Shown: piece after piece, positions 63,150 through 64,000 of the stretch
Position numbering within the stretch: position 1 is the stretch's first letter
Layout: the number at the start of each line of letters is the position of its first letter
Source of the DNA: Geobacillus thermoleovorans
Lineage (GTDB): Bacteria > Bacillota > Bacilli > Bacillales > Anoxybacillaceae
Assembly: GCF_001610955.1 (NCBI RefSeq)
Contig: NZ_CP014335.1
Location: 261,001 to 325,000 of the forward strand
DNA: 64,000 nucleotides
Reading direction: 5' to 3'
Notes under the pieces: model-generated
What the model was told of the DNA's origin: nothing
What the model saw: only the letters and a program-made list of their open reading frames with translations
Databases searched by the model: none
Made by a program: the position numbers and the translations under genes

Positions 63150-63480
63150 ATGCTGGAGTATAAAGCGAAAGGAGACGGCTGTACGTTGATCCGTGTCGTC
63201 AGCACTTTGTATCGAGTCTGCTCATATTGCGAGAGCTGGCATGACGACGCGCAGCCGCTGCATGTCCGAGAGTGGGTGCGCCCGCAATGCAGGGCGCACC
63301 ATGACCCGGATCATAACGCCGCTCGGAATGATGTTGAAGGAAGGGCTTCGTTTGCTGTCGTCACAAGGCAGCCGAACCGTGGGACGCACGGGGGCGGCTT
63401 GGCTGGCAGCCTGCCGTGGGGCGGGTATTTCCAAGAATTCCCCAACTCTAAGCGTGAGCGCAGATGGGAGAGTGTTCGTC
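63150..63480 (+). pseudogene. Decayed TnpB C-terminal (zinc-finger) fragment
   Basis: Reads MLEYKAKGDGCTLIRVVSTL ... CSYCESWHDDAQPLHVREWV, then RPQCRAHHDPDHNAARN. This is the IS200/IS605 TnpB zinc ribbon and the third RuvC motif region. One zinc cysteine is replaced (RPQC instead of CPxC). A frameshift follows the NAARN motif, where the homologous continuation EGLRLLSSQGSRTVGR is in the next frame. No N-terminal RuvC parts are present. Confidence 0.75.
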
Positions 63481-63522
63481 CCCTCTAATTTTTGTGAATA
63501 TATGACTATTTTTCCATTAGTA

Positions 63523-63640
63523 GTGAACTACCCCCCACTTAATTTTCTAGCGAAAATTTGAAGTGGGGGCTTCCAAAGAAGTTTGACTGCTTCAAGCAAT
63601 CCTTATTCTTTGAGGCGTGTCCACTTCGCCGCTAGAGCAT
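63523..63640 (-). ncRNA. IS605-type right end and probable omega RNA 3' part
   Basis: On the minus strand, after the tnpB stop, a stem AGCCCCCACTT / AAGTGGGGGG (63573-63531) and the terminal GTTCAC (63528-63523) form the usual right end of an IS200/IS605-group element. In such elements an RNA covering the tnpB 3' end and this hairpin continues into the flank, whose first 16-20 bases act as guide (here starting TACTAATGGAAAAATAG). The 5' limit of the RNA cannot be read. Confidence 0.55.
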
Positions 63641-64000
63641 AAGACACTCAGGTCTACAGCTTTACTTTTCTTTAAGATGTTTAATGCGCCATTGACATCA
63701 GCATTAATTAGTTTGCCAGACTTTGTTCGATACAAGCCGCGCTTAATACGTTTGCCGCTGAACTTATATTCTTTTGGATTGTCGGCATTATATTCAGGAA
63801 TCTCATCGCCGTCAAAAAAGCTGGCTTGAGACGTATATGATTCTTCCTGTTTCAAGAATTCAATGCCGTAAAATTCACAAAGATATTCTAGTTTTTCTTT
63901 TATGTTACCGAGAGGAATATTGACAAAGTTTTGATTTGTCTTTTTTCCTAGATTAATATTGCGTTGCCATGTTTCCGCATAGCCAATGACAAGTTTGCCA
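63592..64000 (-). CDS. tnpB: TnpB RNA-guided nuclease of an IS200/IS605-type element, 3' part
   Basis: Minus-strand frame open to the window edge: GKLVIGYAETWQRNINLGKK, then FVNIPLGNIKEKLEYLCEFY, EEYTS-type motif (QEESYTSQASFFDGDEIPEY), FSGKRIKRGLYRTKSGKLIN and ADVNGALNILKKSK. The Glu in QEESYTSQ is the RuvC-II residue and the Asp in ADVNGALN is RuvC-III; both are present. The zinc-ribbon Cys residues common in other TnpBs are lacking between them, as in the InsQ-like subgroup. Stop at 63592. The N-terminal part lies outside the window. Confidence 0.85.
   Translation of the reverse strand, partial: GKLVIGYAETWQRNINLGKKTNQNFVNIPLGNIKEKLEYLCEFYGIEFLKQEESYTSQASFFDGDEIPEYNADNPKEYKFSGKRIKRGLYRTKSGKLINADVNGALNILKKSKAVDLSVLCSSGEVDTPQRIRIA

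Overview
The window is a GC-rich Firmicute chromosome segment, almost certainly Geobacillus (G. stearothermophilus/kaustophilus group). Evidence: the Bacillus-type purine operon, the yerA-yerB-yerC-pcrB-pcrA-ligA-yerH-gatCAB order known from Bacillus subtilis, a 724-residue PcrA and 670-residue LigA of the sizes known from G. stearothermophilus, and a type II-C CRISPR repeat, tracrRNA and Cas9 that match the GeoCas9 system. No rRNA or tRNA genes were seen.

Layout. 1-6.2 kb: end of the purine operon (purL tail, purF, purM, purN, purH, purD), with tight overlaps, closed by an intrinsic terminator. 6.0-6.7 kb: three small minus-strand genes, two of them below 60 codons. 6.7-16.3 kb: yerA, yerB, yerC and then the DNA repair/lipid block pcrB-pcrA-ligA-yerH. 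16.4-19.9 kb: a LOG-family hydrolase, an FAD amine oxidase, a VOC protein and a coiled-coil protein. 20.0-24.7 kb: gatCAB (Gln-tRNA amidation) and an O-acetylhomoserine sulfhydrylase. 24.9-27.9 kb: a three-gene quaternary-amine ABC transporter.

28.3-51.7 kb is a defence and mobile-element island. It opens with a repeat-built coiled-coil gene and a complete four-gene Wadjet operon (DUF2397, DUF2398, TIGR02680 SMC, DUF2399/Toprim). Next come a pseudogene fragment of an Rpn/YhgA-type protein, a CRISPR leader with a nearly extinct type I/III array (2 repeats), and, on the same strand, an orphan 4-repeat type II-C array. About 9 kb of mobile DNA follows: an IS1634-type element, a three-gene Tn7/Mu-like element with repeated binding sites at both ends, a decayed IS1182-type transposase, an AT-rich sigma/anti-sigma cassette, and an IS4-type element. 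The last has replaced the C-terminus of cas9 and everything after it (cas1, cas2). The tracrRNA upstream of cas9 is intact. A second copy of the Rpn-fragment + leader module then leads into a 6-repeat type I/III array. The island thus contains one apparently intact defence system (Wadjet) and a dismembered CRISPR locus whose RNA parts outlived its proteins.

51.7-64 kb: a P1-family peptidase, an MFS exporter, a PspA operon, a small membrane protein, a deletion derivative of the IS1634-type element, yhgE with two operator-like palindromes but no visible regulator gene, and a CssRS-like two-component system divergent from an HtrA-type protease with a pair of shared 16-bp boxes. At the right edge are a decayed TnpB fragment and the 3' part of an IS200/IS605-type tnpB with its right-end hairpin (probable omega RNA).
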